Notes: generated by a model not told the origin, from the letters alone. A stretch of 64,000 nucleotides of DNA from Pseudomonas helleri (GCF_001043025.1 NZ_JYLD01000002.1:496001-560000); one strand, 5' to 3'; counted from the stretch's first letter, positions 11,684-21,700 are shown. Translations and numbers: made by a program.

Positions 11684-12693
11684 TACTTGTTGCCCCGTGC
11701 TTGAACCAGCAGGTCGGACAGTTGATGCACTGCCATGGCATACATCACGCTACGGTTGTACCGCGTGATTGCATAAAAATTCTTCAGGCCCATCCAGTAT
11801 TCAGGGCCATTTTCGCCTTCGAGACGGAACGCCGTGACCGGCATGTCGTCGCGCAGCGCATCATGACTCGACCAGCCCAACGCTCGCAACTCCCCAACGG
11901 TTTTGACCGGTTCAATCCCTTGGGTCAAGCCTTCATCAACGCGGTCACCCTGCACGTCGGCACGCGCCACTACCGGCTCGCCCGCCACCCAGCCATGACG
12001 CTTGAAGTAGCTGGCAACACTGCCGATGGCATCGTCCGGGTTGCTCCAGATATTGATGTGGCCATCATTGTCGAAGTCCACGGCATAGGCGCGAAAGCTG
12101 CTCGGCATAAACTGCGGCAAGCCCATGGCGCCTGCGTAAGAGCCTTTAAGGCCCAGCGGGTCGACTTGTTCTTCACGGGCCAGCAACAGGAACTCACGCA
12201 GCTCCTTGCGGAAAAACTCGGCGCGCGGCGGGTAATCAAAGCCCAGGGTCGAAAGCGCATCAATCACCCGGTAATTGCCGGTATTGCGCCCGTAAAAGGT
12301 TTCGACGCCGATGATCGACACGATCACCTGGGCCGGCACACCGTATTCCTTCTCGGCACGAGCCAGCACGGCTTCGTGTTCACGCCAGAAGTCGACACCG
12401 CGGGCTACGCGGGCGTCGGTCAGGAACATCGGGCGATATTCTTTCCACTGCTTGACGCGCTCGGCCGGGCGCGAAATAGCATCCAGAATGCTCTGTTTGC
12501 GCTCAGCCTCACGAAAAACATCCATCAGCTGTTCACCGGCAAACCCGTAGTCGCGGGTCATCTCACCGACAAATTCAGCCACTTGGGGCGAGCCATCGTA
12601 GTCGCCGGCCACCGCGCCTTGCGCTGCCCCGAACAGGCCCAAAAAGCCCATCCACGACGCGTATCGAGCGGCCCAGCCACGCATTGCTTGCAT
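11683..12693 (-). CDS. mltB: Lytic murein transglycosylase B (SltB1/MltB family)
   Basis: Family-3 lytic transglycosylase without the C-terminal PG-binding domain of the paralogue at 4.8 kb. The catalytic Glu lies in SIIGVETFYGRNTGNYR, and GSYAGAMGLPQFMPSSFR follows. The ATG at 12693 is preferred because AAGGTGAAG precedes it and the protein then begins with a signal sequence (ASWMGFLGLFGAAQGAVA); a longer frame from 12729 would overlap rodA. 336 residues. Corresponds by position to P. aeruginosa PA4001 (SltB1). Confidence 0.92.
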   Translation of the reverse strand: MQAMRGWAARYASWMGFLGLFGAAQGAVAGDYDGSPQVAEFVGEMTRDYGFAGEQLMDVFREAERKQSILDAISRPAERVKQWKEYRPMFLTDARVARGVDFWREHEAVLARAEKEYGVPAQVIVSIIGVETFYGRNTGNYRVIDALSTLGFDYPPRAEFFRKELREFLLLAREEQVDPLGLKGSYAGAMGLPQFMPSSFRAYAVDFDNDGHINIWSNPDDAIGSVASYFKRHGWVAGEPVVARADVQGDRVDEGLTQGIEPVKTVGELRALGWSSHDALRDDMPVTAFRLEGENGPEYWMGLKNFYAITRYNRSVMYAMAVHQLSDLLVQARGNK

Positions 12694-12710
12694 TGAATTC
12701 TTCACCTTAA

Positions 12711-13853
12711 TCAAACTTGTGCAATCCATTTGCGATGCGTATGGATTGACATCAAAACCCCAAACGCTGACAGCAGCGTCACGAGCGAAGTTCCGCCGTA
12801 ACTAATAAACGGCAATGGCACGCCCACCACCGGCAACAGCCCACTGACCATACCGATGTTGACGAAAACATAAACAAAAAAGGTCATGGTCAAGCTGCCA
12901 GCCAGCAATTTGCCGAACAGGGTTTGCGCCTGGGCGGTAATCACCAGACCGCGACCAATCAACAACAGATAGATCAACAACAGCGCACAAATGCCCACCA
13001 GGCCGAACTCTTCGCCCATCACCGCAATAATGAAATCGGTGTGGCTCTCGGGCAAAAAGTCCAGGTGCGACTGGGTGCCCAGCAGCCAGCCCTTACCGAA
13101 GACGCCGCCCGAACCGATGGCTGCCTTGGACTGGATAATGTTCCAGCCGGTGCCCAGAGGATCGCTCTCAGGGTCGAGGAAGGTCAGGATTCGCTGCTTC
13201 TGGTAGTCGTGCATGATGAAAAACCACATGCCAATCGCCACCGGGATCGCAGCCGCCAGCACGCTGATGATCCAGCGCCAGCGCAAACCACCCATAAACA
13301 GCACGAACGCGCCCCCGGCCAGCACCAGCAAGGCGGTGCCGAGGTCGGGCTGACGCACGATCAGGCCGAAGGGTATGCCGATCAGCAACAAACTGACCGC
13401 CACGTGCTTGAGCTGCGGCGGCAAGGTGCGCTTGGACAGATACCAGGCGATGGTCGCGGGCATCAGGATTTTCATGAACTCAGAGGGCTGGAAACGAATC
13501 ACCCCCGGAATGTTGATCCAGCGCGTGGCGCCCATGGCGTTGTGGCCCATGACGTCCACCACTACCAGCAACATCACGCCGAGCAAATAGCAGACCGGCA
13601 CCCAGCGCGCCATAAAGCGCGGTTCAAGCTGGGCGATGACAAACATCGACACCAGACCGATACCGAACGAGGTGGCCTGCTTGCTCAGCAGATCCCAGCT
13701 TTTACCACTGGCCGAATACAGCACAAACAAACTGCCTGCGGCGAGTGTCAGCAACAAAATCAGCAAAGGGCCGTCGATGTGCAGACGCTGCAACAGCGTG
13801 GCACGGCGACGCATCACATCCTCACTGGAGAGGATGCGGTCAAAATTACTCAT
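12711..13853 (-). CDS. rodA: Rod-shape peptidoglycan glycosyltransferase RodA
   Basis: SEDS-family polymerase that makes glycan strands for cell elongation together with PBP2. It has about ten membrane helices, FQPSEFMKI near the conserved acidic SEDS region, and the end GVPLPFISYGGTSLV, the SEDS signature. The ATG pair at 13853/13856 lies inside the end of mrdA, giving a short overlap typical of the coupled mrdA-rodA pair; the longer frame to 13988 would overlap mrdA by 143 bases and is rejected. 380 residues. Confidence 0.95.
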   Translation of the reverse strand: MSNFDRILSSEDVMRRRATLLQRLHIDGPLLILLLTLAAGSLFVLYSASGKSWDLLSKQATSFGIGLVSMFVIAQLEPRFMARWVPVCYLLGVMLLVVVDVMGHNAMGATRWINIPGVIRFQPSEFMKILMPATIAWYLSKRTLPPQLKHVAVSLLLIGIPFGLIVRQPDLGTALLVLAGGAFVLFMGGLRWRWIISVLAAAIPVAIGMWFFIMHDYQKQRILTFLDPESDPLGTGWNIIQSKAAIGSGGVFGKGWLLGTQSHLDFLPESHTDFIIAVMGEEFGLVGICALLLIYLLLIGRGLVITAQAQTLFGKLLAGSLTMTFFVYVFVNIGMVSGLLPVVGVPLPFISYGGTSLVTLLSAFGVLMSIHTHRKWIAQV

Positions 13854-15741
13854 CATTGGCCGTAGCCTCCGCCTTTGAAACACTGGCGTATTCAGGTTTG
13901 AGTTTGCCGTCTTCACCGAGCAACCAGGCATCCATGACCGAACGCACCACCGGCGACGCCACACGGCTGCCGGCCTCGCCGTTTTCAATCATGACCGAGA
14001 CCGCAATCTGCGGGTTATTCGCCGGGGCAAAGCCCACGAACAACGCGTGGTCACGGTGACGCTCCTGAACCTTGGACCGGTCGTACTTTTCACCTTGTTT
14101 GATCGCCACTACCTGGGCCGTACCGCTCTTGCCCGCAATCAGGTACTGCGCGCCGACACCGGCGACTCGCGCCGTACCGCGAGCGCCGTGCACCACCTGC
14201 TGCATGGCGTGGTTGACCTTGCCCCAGTTGGACGGGTCGCGCAGCACGATGTCGGGCATGGGGTTTGGGTCTACCGGCGGCACGCCCTCGATGGTCTTGG
14301 CCAGGTGCGGACGGTTCCATTTGCCTTTGCTGGCAATCAGCGCCGTGGCCTGGGCCAACTGCAAAGGGGTGGACTGCATATAGCCCTGGCCGATCCCCAA
14401 AATCAGGGTTTCACCCGGGAACCAGGCCTGGCGACGGGTTGCACGCTTCCACTCGCGGGACGGCATCAACCCGGCCGACTCTTCGAACATGTCGAGGGAG
14501 ACTTTTTGACCAATGCCGAACTGATTCATGTAGGTCGACAAACGGTCGATGCCCAGCTTGTGGGCCAGGTCATAGAAGTAGGTGTCGTTGGAGCGCATGA
14601 TCGCGCTGTCCAGATCGACAAAGCCATCACCGCTGCGGTTCCAGTTACGGTACTTGTGATCGTAATTGGGCAGTTGGTAATAACCGGGGTCAAACACCCG
14701 CGTACTGGCCGTCACCACACCGCTGTCCAGCCCGGCAATCGCCACGGCGGGTTTGATGGTCGAACCCGGCGGGTACAAGCCACGCAAAATGCGGTTGAAC
14801 AGCGGACGGTCAATGGAATCACGCAGCTCGGCGTAAGCCTTGAAACCAATACCGGTCACAAACAGGTTGGGGTCGAAGCTCGGCTGGCTGACCATGGCCA
14901 GCACTTCGCCAGTCAACGGGTTCAGAGCAACCACCGCCCCGCGCCGACCGGCTAAGGCTTCTTCAGCCGCCTCTTGCAACTTGATGTCCAGGCTCAGAAC
15001 GATGTCTTTGCCCGGGATCGGATCAGTGCGCTTGAGCACCCGCAGCACACGGCCGCGAGCGTTGGTCTCGACCTCTTCGTAGCCGACCTGGCCATGCAGC
15101 TCGGCTTCGTAGAAGCGCTCTATACCGGTTTTGCCGATGTGATGGGTGCCGCTGTAGTTAACCTTATCGAGGGTTTTAATCTCTTTCTCGTTGATCCGCC
15201 CCACATAACCGACCGAGTGCGCAAAATGCGCCCCTTGCGGGTAGTGGCGGACCAATTGCGCAACCACCTCAACCCCAGGCAAGCGGAACTGGTTAACCGC
15301 GATCCGGGCAATTTGTTCTTCATTGAGCTCAAACAGAATCGGCACCGGCTCAAACGGCCGCCGCCCCTGCTTTGTGCGCTTTTCGAACAACGTGCGGTCT
15401 TCAGGGGTGAGCTGCAACACCTCAACGATGGTGTCGAGCACCTGATGCCAGTCACCCGCTCGCTCGCGGGTCATGGTCAGGCTGAAGCTGGGACGGTTGT
15501 CGGCGATCACCACGCCATTGCGGTCATAAATCAGGCCGCGGGTCGGGGGGATCGGCTGCACATGCACCCGGTTGTTTTCTGACAGCGTGGAGTGATAGTC
15601 GTACTGCACCACTTGCAGGTAGTACAAACGCACAATCAGCACGCAAATCAGGGCCAACACCAGCATTGCGCCGACCACGACACGGCTGCGCACCAGACGT
15701 GCGTCTTTTTCGTGGTCCTTAAGGCGAATTGGCTGGGTCAT
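13846..15741 (-). CDS. mrdA: Penicillin-binding protein 2
   Basis: Monofunctional class B PBP, the elongasome transpeptidase. It has an N-terminal transmembrane helix (VVVGAMLVLALICVLIVRLYY), a dimerisation or pedestal domain, and a transpeptidase domain with SxxK as STIK in YPPGSTIKP, SxN as SND and KSG in AGKSGTAQV. 631 residues, normal. It starts 15 bases after rlmH and overlaps rodA. Beta-lactams such as mecillinam target this family. Confidence 0.97.
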   Translation of the reverse strand: MTQPIRLKDHEKDARLVRSRVVVGAMLVLALICVLIVRLYYLQVVQYDYHSTLSENNRVHVQPIPPTRGLIYDRNGVVIADNRPSFSLTMTRERAGDWHQVLDTIVEVLQLTPEDRTLFEKRTKQGRRPFEPVPILFELNEEQIARIAVNQFRLPGVEVVAQLVRHYPQGAHFAHSVGYVGRINEKEIKTLDKVNYSGTHHIGKTGIERFYEAELHGQVGYEEVETNARGRVLRVLKRTDPIPGKDIVLSLDIKLQEAAEEALAGRRGAVVALNPLTGEVLAMVSQPSFDPNLFVTGIGFKAYAELRDSIDRPLFNRILRGLYPPGSTIKPAVAIAGLDSGVVTASTRVFDPGYYQLPNYDHKYRNWNRSGDGFVDLDSAIMRSNDTYFYDLAHKLGIDRLSTYMNQFGIGQKVSLDMFEESAGLMPSREWKRATRRQAWFPGETLILGIGQGYMQSTPLQLAQATALIASKGKWNRPHLAKTIEGVPPVDPNPMPDIVLRDPSNWGKVNHAMQQVVHGARGTARVAGVGAQYLIAGKSGTAQVVAIKQGEKYDRSKVQERHRDHALFVGFAPANNPQIAVSVMIENGEAGSRVASPVVRSVMDAWLLGEDGKLKPEYASVSKAEATANDE

Positions 15742-15756
15742 TGCGGGGGCGCTGAG

Positions 15757-16224
15757 CTATTTGTGATAAGGGTGCCCGGACAATACCGTCCAGGCGCGAT
15801 ACAACTGCTCACCGATCAGAATCCTTACCAACGGGTGCGGCAACGTCAACGGCGACAGCGACCAGCGCTGATCGGCGCGGGCGCAGACTTCTGGCGCCAA
15901 CCCTTCCGGGCCGCCGACCATAAAGTTCACCGTACGCGAGTCGAGACGCCAGCGGTCAAGTTCAACCGCCAGTTGCTCAGTACTCCAGGGCTTGCCATGC
16001 ACTTCGAGGGTGACGATCCGCTCCCCCGGGCCGACTTTGGCCAGCATGGCCTCGCCTTCCTGACGGATGAACCGGGCCACGTCGGCATTCTTGCCACGGG
16101 TATTGAGCGGTATTTCTACCAGTTCGAGCGCCAGTTCGGATGGCAGACGCTTGGCATACTCGTGCCAACCTTCTTCCACCCACTTGGGCATACGCGAACC
16201 GACAGCGATCAAACGCAAGCGCAC
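15757..16224 (-). CDS. rlmH: 23S rRNA pseudouridine-1915 N3-methyltransferase
   Basis: SPOUT-class methyltransferase that modifies pseudouridine 1915 in helix 69 of 23S rRNA on the assembled ribosome. The 155 residues are the usual length. The SAM knot region [13 protein letters not shown] and the C-terminus [19 protein letters not shown] are typical; most homologues end in YHR. It lies next to rsfS, as is widespread in bacteria. Confidence 0.97.
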   Translation of the reverse strand: MRLRLIAVGSRMPKWVEEGWHEYAKRLPSELALELVEIPLNTRGKNADVARFIRQEGEAMLAKVGPGERIVTLEVHGKPWSTEQLAVELDRWRLDSRTVNFMVGGPEGLAPEVCARADQRWSLSPLTLPHPLVRILIGEQLYRAWTVLSGHPYHK

Positions 16225-16233
16225 AGCGAACCC

Positions 16234-16728
16234 TTATTCCTGGTCTTTGTTGAGCTTGGCGAAATGCTCATGGGTGTTTTCCGGGCTGTGGTGCGCAGCG
16301 CTTTCAGCACGGCTTTGTGCAGCACCGGCCCACAGACGCTCCAGGTCGTAGAACTGACGGGCGCTGGCGGTCATCATGTGCACGATCACGTCGTCCATAT
16401 CCAGCAGTACCCAGTCGCTGTCGCCCTTGCCTTCTTCGCCCAGCGGCTTGACGCCCTGTGCTTTAACGGCTTCACGGACCTTGTCGAGCATCGCGCCGAT
16501 CTGACGGTTCGAAGTACCGGTGGCGATGATCATGAAGTCAGTGATGCTGTGCTTGTCACGCACGTCGATAACCTGGATGTCTTGTGCCTTGACGTCTTCC
16601 AGGGCCGCTACAGCCACTTTAACCAGTGCTTCGCCAGCCAGTACTTCACCTGTGTGGGCGGCAACTGGCAACGGGGCGCTTTTGAAGGTGCCTTTGCGCT
16701 TTACTTTGCTTACATCTTTATCAGTCAT
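16234..16728 (-). CDS. rsfS: Ribosome silencing factor RsfS
   Basis: Binds ribosomal protein uL14 and blocks subunit joining when nutrients are scarce. The DUF143 core is seen at KAQDIQVIDVRDKHSITDFMIIATGTSNRQ and GDSDWVLLDMDDVIVHMM. The start at 16728 (MTDKDVSKVKRK) is preferred over an in-frame ATG at 16776. The 164-residue protein has a basic N-terminal extension and a His-rich tail not seen in shorter homologues. Confidence 0.94.
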   Translation of the reverse strand: MTDKDVSKVKRKGTFKSAPLPVAAHTGEVLAGEALVKVAVAALEDVKAQDIQVIDVRDKHSITDFMIIATGTSNRQIGAMLDKVREAVKAQGVKPLGEEGKGDSDWVLLDMDDVIVHMMTASARQFYDLERLWAGAAQSRAESAAHHSPENTHEHFAKLNKDQE

Positions 16729-16800
16729 ATAAAACTCGTTTTTGCTCGTATGTTCGGCTGTTTCAATACACGTCAAATCGCGCCTTGAAACACGCCTTTT

Positions 16801-17463
16801 TTAGTTCGACGCACGGTAAAGCCCGTGCGCATCGATGTAGGCCAGGACCGCGTCGGGCACCAGATAACGTACCGACTTACCGCTGGCCAGCAGTTGACGG
16901 ATCTGGGTGGCGGAAACCGCGAGCGGTGTCTGCCAGACGAATGCAATCTGTCCGCTCGGCCCCTTCAGGGCCAGCGGGTCGCTTACCGAGCGCGCTGCCA
17001 GCAGGTTGCGCAAGGCATCCGGCGGTTCGCTGTCGGCATCCGGGCGCTGTAGCACCAGAATGTGGCAATGCTGGAGCAACTCTTCCCAGCGGTGCCACAT
17101 GGGCAGGCCGCAAAACGCGTCCCAGCCCAGCAATAAAAACAACTGGTCATCCGCGGCCAGCTCGGCCCGCATCAGCTCCAGGGTATCAATGGTGTAGGAC
17201 GGTTTGTCCCGTTGCAGCTCCCGTGGGTCCACTACCAGCGTAGCGACTCCTGCGACGGCGCACTCAACCATCGCCAAACGGTCGAGCGCCGACACCTGCG
17301 GGGTGTCACGGTGCGGTGGCCGGGCATTGGGGGTCAGGCGCAGCTCATCGAGCGCCATCATTTCCGCTACCTCTAGCGCACCGCGCAAATGCCCGATGTG
17401 CACCGGATCAAACGTGCCCCCCAGCACACCAATGCGCCGGGGTAACACGTCGCTGACCTGCAC
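16801..17463 (-). CDS. nadD: Nicotinate-nucleotide adenylyltransferase
   Basis: Adenylates nicotinate mononucleotide to deamido-NAD in NAD synthesis. The nucleotidyltransferase signature [11 protein letters not shown] is near the N-terminus and ISSTxIR-like [10 protein letters not shown] is near the end. The start is uncertain: a GTG at 17463 after AGGGAA gives 220 residues and leaves no overlap with proA, while ATG codons at 17535 and 17523 would run into the proA 3' end. Confidence 0.9.
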   Translation of the reverse strand: MQVSDVLPRRIGVLGGTFDPVHIGHLRGALEVAEMMALDELRLTPNARPPHRDTPQVSALDRLAMVECAVAGVATLVVDPRELQRDKPSYTIDTLELMRAELAADDQLFLLLGWDAFCGLPMWHRWEELLQHCHILVLQRPDADSEPPDALRNLLAARSVSDPLALKGPSGQIAFVWQTPLAVSATQIRQLLASGKSVRYLVPDAVLAYIDAHGLYRASN

Positions 17464-17491
17464 GTTCCCTGAAGGGCTAAGTTCGCCCAAG

Positions 17492-18763
17492 TCAGCTCGG
17501 CTCCTGGCCGCGCAACTGGCCATCACCGACCACAATGTACTTCTCGCAGGTCAGACCTTCGAGACCCACCGGGCCGCGGGCGTGCAGCTTATCAGTAGAA
17601 ATGCCAATTTCAGCACCCAATCCGTATTCAAATCCATCTGCGAAGCAGGTTGGGGCGTTGAGCATCACCGAACTGGAGTCCACTTCGGCGATAAAACGCC
17701 GGCATTCGCCCTGATGTTCGCTCACGATCGAGTCGGTGTGGTGGGAGCCATAGTGATTGATGTGCTCAATCGCCTGGTCCAGGCCATCAACGATACGGAT
17801 CGACAAAATCGCCGCCAGGTACTCGGTGTGCCAATCTTCTTCGCTCGCCGGGGCCACGTCGATCAGCGCCTGGGTGCGTTCGCAGCCGCGCAGTTCGACG
17901 CCCTTGGCGCGAAATTGTTCAGCCATGGCCGGCAAAAATTGCGCCGCCACGGCCTGGTCGACCAGCAGGGTTTCCATCGCGCCGCAGATGCCATAACGGT
18001 AGGTTTTGGCATTGAAGGCAATCCGCTGAGCCTTTGGCAGGTCGGCATGGGCACTGACGTAGACGTGGCAGATACCGTCCAGGTGCTTGATGACCGGCAC
18101 ACGGGCGTCACGGCTGACACGCTCGATCAAGCCTTTGCCGCCACGCGGTACGATCACGTCGACGTACTCGGGCATGGTGATCAACGCGCCCACGGCCGCA
18201 CGGTCGGTGACTTCAACCACTTGCACCACGGCCGGCGGCAGCCCGGCCTCGGCCAGACCTCGCTGGATGCAGATCGCAATGGCGCGGTTGGAGTGAATCG
18301 CCTCGGAGCCGCCGCGCAAGATGGTCGCGTTACCGGACTTCAAGCACAAGCTGGCCGCATCGATGGTCACGTTCGGACGCGACTCGTAGATGATCCCGAC
18401 TACACCCAGAGGAACGCGCATCTTGCCAACCTGGATACCCGATGGACGGTAGCTCATATCCCGGATGGCACCGATGGGGTCCGGCAGACTGGCCACTTGG
18501 CGCAAGCCGACAATCATGCTGTCGATGCGTGCCGGGGTCAGCGCCAGGCGCTCCAGCATCGCGGGCTCGAGGCCGTTGGCCCGGCCGGCGGCCAGGTCCA
18601 GTTCGTTGGCGGCAGTCAGCTCCTCGCGGGCAGCGTCCAGTGCGGACGCAGCGCCTTGCAAGGCACGGTTTTTCTGCGCAGTGCTGGCCCTGCCGATCAC
18701 TCGGGAGGCTTCGCGGGCAGCGCGACCCAGGCGGGTCATGTAGTCAAGAACGGACTCAGTCAT
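17492..18763 (-). CDS. proA: Gamma-glutamyl phosphate reductase
   Basis: NADPH-dependent reduction of gamma-glutamyl phosphate to glutamate semialdehyde, the second step of proline synthesis. The aldehyde-dehydrogenase-like catalytic Cys lies in [17 protein letters not shown]. 423 residues, typical. It is the first gene of the minus-strand run proA-nadD-rsfS-rlmH-mrdA. Confidence 0.97.
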   Translation of the reverse strand: MTESVLDYMTRLGRAAREASRVIGRASTAQKNRALQGAASALDAAREELTAANELDLAAGRANGLEPAMLERLALTPARIDSMIVGLRQVASLPDPIGAIRDMSYRPSGIQVGKMRVPLGVVGIIYESRPNVTIDAASLCLKSGNATILRGGSEAIHSNRAIAICIQRGLAEAGLPPAVVQVVEVTDRAAVGALITMPEYVDVIVPRGGKGLIERVSRDARVPVIKHLDGICHVYVSAHADLPKAQRIAFNAKTYRYGICGAMETLLVDQAVAAQFLPAMAEQFRAKGVELRGCERTQALIDVAPASEEDWHTEYLAAILSIRIVDGLDQAIEHINHYGSHHTDSIVSEHQGECRRFIAEVDSSSVMLNAPTCFADGFEYGLGAEIGISTDKLHARGPVGLEGLTCEKYIVVGDGQLRGQEPS

Positions 18764-18923
18764 GGTCTCAATGGTCTTGGCAGAGGGGAAAGCGGCCGAT
18801 TATAGCGGTCCCGCCGTCTCACGCACAGCGGTGACAGGCGGATGGTCGAAATGGACCGCAAATTGTCTCTGTTCAGCCCCGATTAAGCACGAGTTGCTAT
18901 GATCTGTAACTTTTCTGCCATCT
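18764..18923. promoter_or_regulatory. Divergent promoter region proA / DNA glycosylase
   Basis: On the minus strand a perfect TATAAT -10 (18799-18804) lies 36 bases before proA, with only a poor -35. On the plus strand TATGAT (18898-18903) lies 20 bases before the glycosylase start. The -35 elements are weak, so the calls rest mainly on the -10 boxes. Confidence 0.45.
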
Positions 18924-19616
18924 ATGACCCCGCTGACGATGCCAACGATGCTCCCTGACGCCTTTTTCGACCGCGACGCCCAGCTTGTCGCGCGCGAACT
19001 GCTGGGCAAAGTCATCCGCCATCGGGTCAACGGCCTGTGGCTGAGCGCCCGGATTATCGAAACCGAAGCGTATTACTGCGCCGAAAAAGGCAGCCATGCC
19101 TCACTCGGCTACACAGAAAAACGTAAGGCTTTGTTTCTGGATGGCGGGCACATCTACATGTACTACGCCCGCGGCGGCGACTCGCTGAACTTCAGCGCCC
19201 AGGGCCCCGGCAACGCCGTGCTGATCAAATCGGCCTACCCGTGGGTCGACGCGCTGTCTGGCCCGGACAGCCTGGCGCAGATGCAACTCAATAATCCTGA
19301 CGCACAGGGCCAGCCGCGCCCGGCGCAAAAGCTGTGCGCCGGGCAAACCCTGCTGTGCAAAGCATTGGGCCTGAAAGTGCGCGAATGGGATGCCAAACGT
19401 TTCGACCGCGAACGATTGTGGGTTGATGACGTCAGAGAGCGACCGTCACGCATCCTGCAAACCACCCGCCTGGGCATCCCGCACGGTCGTGACGAACATT
19501 TGCTGTACCGGTTTGTCGACGCCGACTACGCGGCGTACTGCACCCGCAACCCGCTGCGCCGTGGCCAGGTTGAGGGGCAGGATTACCTCGTTTTAGAAAA
19601 CACCGCCCTCTTGTAG
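18924..19616 (+). CDS. DNA-3-methyladenine glycosylase (AAG/MPG family)
   Basis: Base-excision repair glycosylase of the AAG/MPG fold, which removes alkylated purines. Family motifs: LARELLGKVIRHR, the catalytic Glu in IIETEAYYCAEKGSHA, GHIYMYYARGGDSLNFSAQGPGNAVLIK, and KLCAGQTLLCKALG. 230 residues. Three in-frame ATGs occur within the first nine codons (18924, 18939, 18948); the first is used. Divergent from proA. Confidence 0.93.
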   Translation: MTPLTMPTMLPDAFFDRDAQLVARELLGKVIRHRVNGLWLSARIIETEAYYCAEKGSHASLGYTEKRKALFLDGGHIYMYYARGGDSLNFSAQGPGNAVLIKSAYPWVDALSGPDSLAQMQLNNPDAQGQPRPAQKLCAGQTLLCKALGLKVREWDAKRFDRERLWVDDVRERPSRILQTTRLGIPHGRDEHLLYRFVDADYAAYCTRNPLRRGQVEGQDYLVLENTALL

Positions 19617-19681
19617 GAGCGAGCTTGCCTCGCGATCTTTTTTTAAAGATCAAAAGATCGCGAGGCAAGCTCGCTTCTACA
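19612..19681. repeat. REP-like inverted pair
   Basis: Two inverted TGTAGGAGCGAGCTTGCCTC units separated by about 16 bases form a 27-bp near-perfect stem. It directly follows the glycosylase stop codon, with a T-run in the centre, so it could also terminate transcription. Confidence 0.75.
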
Positions 19682-19723
19682 GATAACAAAATCTCTACAT
19701 GCACGGAATAAGGAAGTTTGAAC

Positions 19724-21040
19724 ATGGGCCCATGGCTCGATAGCGTTACCAGTTGGCTCACCACCAACCCGCAATGGCTGGGCCTGGCCGTTTTTATCGT
19801 GGCGTGCGTGGAATGCCTGGCCATTGCCGGGATCATCGTGCCGGGCACGGTGCTGTTGTTTGCAATCGCAGTGCTGGCCGGTAGCGGCGCCCTGTCGCTG
19901 GGCCAGACTCTGCTGCTGGGCTTCCTCGGCGGCTTGCTGGGCGACATGTTGTCTTACGCGCTGGGCAGACGCTTCCATCAAAATATCCGGCGCTTGCCTT
20001 TGCTGCGCACCCACCCGGAATGGATGACCGGCGCCGAAAACTACTTTCAGCGCTACGGCATCGTCAGCCTGATCGTTGGCCGTTTCATTGGTCCGCTGCG
20101 ACCCATGCTGCCGATGGTAGCCGGGATGTGCGACATGCCGCTGCCGCGCTTCATTCTGGTCAGTTTGCTGGCCGGCGCTGGCTGGTCGGTCGCTTACCTG
20201 CTGCCAGGCTGGGCGACCGGGGCGGCGATCCGCTTGCCGCTGCCTGAAAACTTCTGGCCACAAGCTGCCATCGTTGCCGTCAGCATCGCCGCCCTGCTGG
20301 GCCTGAGCATCCACGCCAACGTCCGCCGCCAACCCAAAGCGACGCTACTGATCGGCACCCTGAGCCTGGCGCTGCTGGTGGCGGTGTTCTTCGGCTACAC
20401 GCACATGGCCGCGTTCGATCAGGGCATCAGCGCCCTGGTGCAAGAACATCGCAGCAGCACCATGGACATGCTGGCCGTGCTGGTGACGCAGATCGGTAAC
20501 TTCCGCACGCAACTGCTGGCCGCCGCTCTGGTGTGTGCGCTGCTGTTCTTCAACAAACAATGGCGCGCCTTGATCTTCTTTGGCGGGGTCACGCTGTTTA
20601 CCGCCATTGCCAACACCGCCACCAAGCACTTCTTCGCGCGCATGCGCCCTGACGTGCTGCTCGACCCGCTGACCAGCTACAGCATGCCCAGCGGCCACAG
20701 CTCTGGCTCGTTTGCGTTCTTCTTGGCCCTGGCGATTCTGGCGGGCCGTGAAAAACCGCAACGCATGCGCATTACTTGCGTGCTGATCGGCTGCATGCTG
20801 GCCATGACCGTGGCCATGTCACGGATTTACCTGGGCGCCCATTGGCCAACTGACATCATGGCGGGCGCGTTCCTGGCCATCACTGTCAACGCCTTCGCCC
20901 TGGCCTTGACCCAGCGCTACATGACGCTTACGCCGGTGCCGGTTAAAGTCTGGTGGATGATCTTGCCGTCGTGCGCAGCGCTGTATGGCTTTTTCATGCT
21001 CAGCCATTTGTCCAAGGAACTGCTGCGCTACGCCTATTAA
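19724..21040 (+). CDS. DedA (VTT) / PAP2 phosphatase fusion membrane protein
   Basis: The N-terminal half (about residues 1-195) is a DedA/VTT domain, with FLGGLLGDMLSYALGRR and the GRFIGPLRPMLPMVAG signature. The C-terminal half (about 230-400) is a type-2 phosphatidic acid phosphatase, with KHFFARMRP, PSGHSSG and SRIYLGAHWPTDI making the three active-site motifs. About ten membrane helices are expected. DedA proteins flip or recycle polyprenyl and phospholipids and PAP2 enzymes dephosphorylate them, so the fusion probably couples lipid-carrier flipping and dephosphorylation (inference). AGGAAG precedes the ATG at 19724. 438 residues. Confidence 0.9.
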   Translation: MGPWLDSVTSWLTTNPQWLGLAVFIVACVECLAIAGIIVPGTVLLFAIAVLAGSGALSLGQTLLLGFLGGLLGDMLSYALGRRFHQNIRRLPLLRTHPEWMTGAENYFQRYGIVSLIVGRFIGPLRPMLPMVAGMCDMPLPRFILVSLLAGAGWSVAYLLPGWATGAAIRLPLPENFWPQAAIVAVSIAALLGLSIHANVRRQPKATLLIGTLSLALLVAVFFGYTHMAAFDQGISALVQEHRSSTMDMLAVLVTQIGNFRTQLLAAALVCALLFFNKQWRALIFFGGVTLFTAIANTATKHFFARMRPDVLLDPLTSYSMPSGHSSGSFAFFLALAILAGREKPQRMRITCVLIGCMLAMTVAMSRIYLGAHWPTDIMAGAFLAITVNAFALALTQRYMTLTPVPVKVWWMILPSCAALYGFFMLSHLSKELLRYAY

Positions 21041-21051
21041 GCGAGGCCTTA

Positions 21052-21089
21052 AAAAATCGCAGCCTTCGTGCCTCGGCAGCTCCTACAAG
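21052..21089. repeat. Single REP-like unit
   Basis: One unit, AATCGCAGCCTTCGTGCCTC followed by GGCAGCTCCTACAAG, of the same type as the arms near 27.8 kb. It lies between convergent genes. Confidence 0.5.
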
Positions 21090-21099
21090 AGAGGTGGGC

Positions 21100-21690
21100 T
21101 CAATTAAGCATCTCGCCCTGCATCTCTTCGAGCAGGGCCTGGATTCCGTCGAGGCGCTGCTGCGGGTCGTCCACTTGCAGCAGATCGACCTTGTCTTCTT
21201 CGGCAAAGGGCAGCAGGTAGGCCAACTGGTTGGCCAATGATTGTTGCCCGCTGACCTCGGTGTTCATGTTCAACGCGGCAACCATCGGGTGTTCAGCCAG
21301 GGCTTTGAGCAACGCCAGCAGGTCCTGGTCCTCTTCCTGCAACGGTTGTTCCGGGATCTCGTCCAGCCATTGCACGTCGGCCACCAGCAGGTTGTCACGC
21401 TGCAACTCGGTGTTCAGCACCTCAAAACGCCGACCACCCTCGACGCGGATCCCCAGCAGACCGTTATCCTGCTTCTGGAAATCACTCACCCGCGCTTCAC
21501 AACCAATCCCGGCGATATCGGGCTCGATGTCGCCGGTTTCGCTGCCCTCCAGAATGCACACCACGCCAAAACCGCTGCCTTGCTTCATGCAGCGGGCAAT
21601 CATGTCCAGGTAACGGGCTTCAAACACCTGTAGATCCAGCACGCAGCCCGGGAAAAGGACGGTGCTCAAGGGGAACAATGGCAGCTTCAT
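21100..21690 (-). CDS. LON peptidase substrate-binding domain protein
   Basis: A stand-alone N-terminal domain of Lon protease (LonN/PUA-like) without ATPase or protease domains. MKLPLFPLSTVLFPGCVLDLQVFEARYLDMI is the family start; GFGVVCILEG and RRFEVL follow. 196 residues. The function of such stand-alone proteins is not settled; they may bind substrates for other proteases. It is 10 bases downstream of the CidB-like gene and is probably co-transcribed with it. Confidence 0.88.
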   Translation of the reverse strand: MKLPLFPLSTVLFPGCVLDLQVFEARYLDMIARCMKQGSGFGVVCILEGSETGDIEPDIAGIGCEARVSDFQKQDNGLLGIRVEGGRRFEVLNTELQRDNLLVADVQWLDEIPEQPLQEEDQDLLALLKALAEHPMVAALNMNTEVSGQQSLANQLAYLLPFAEEDKVDLLQVDDPQQRLDGIQALLEEMQGEMLN

Positions 21691-21700
21691 ACAACCCTCC

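Noticed and set aside
17204-18805. Plus-strand reading frame of 533 codons
   Set aside because: Antisense shadow of proA and nadD without motifs.
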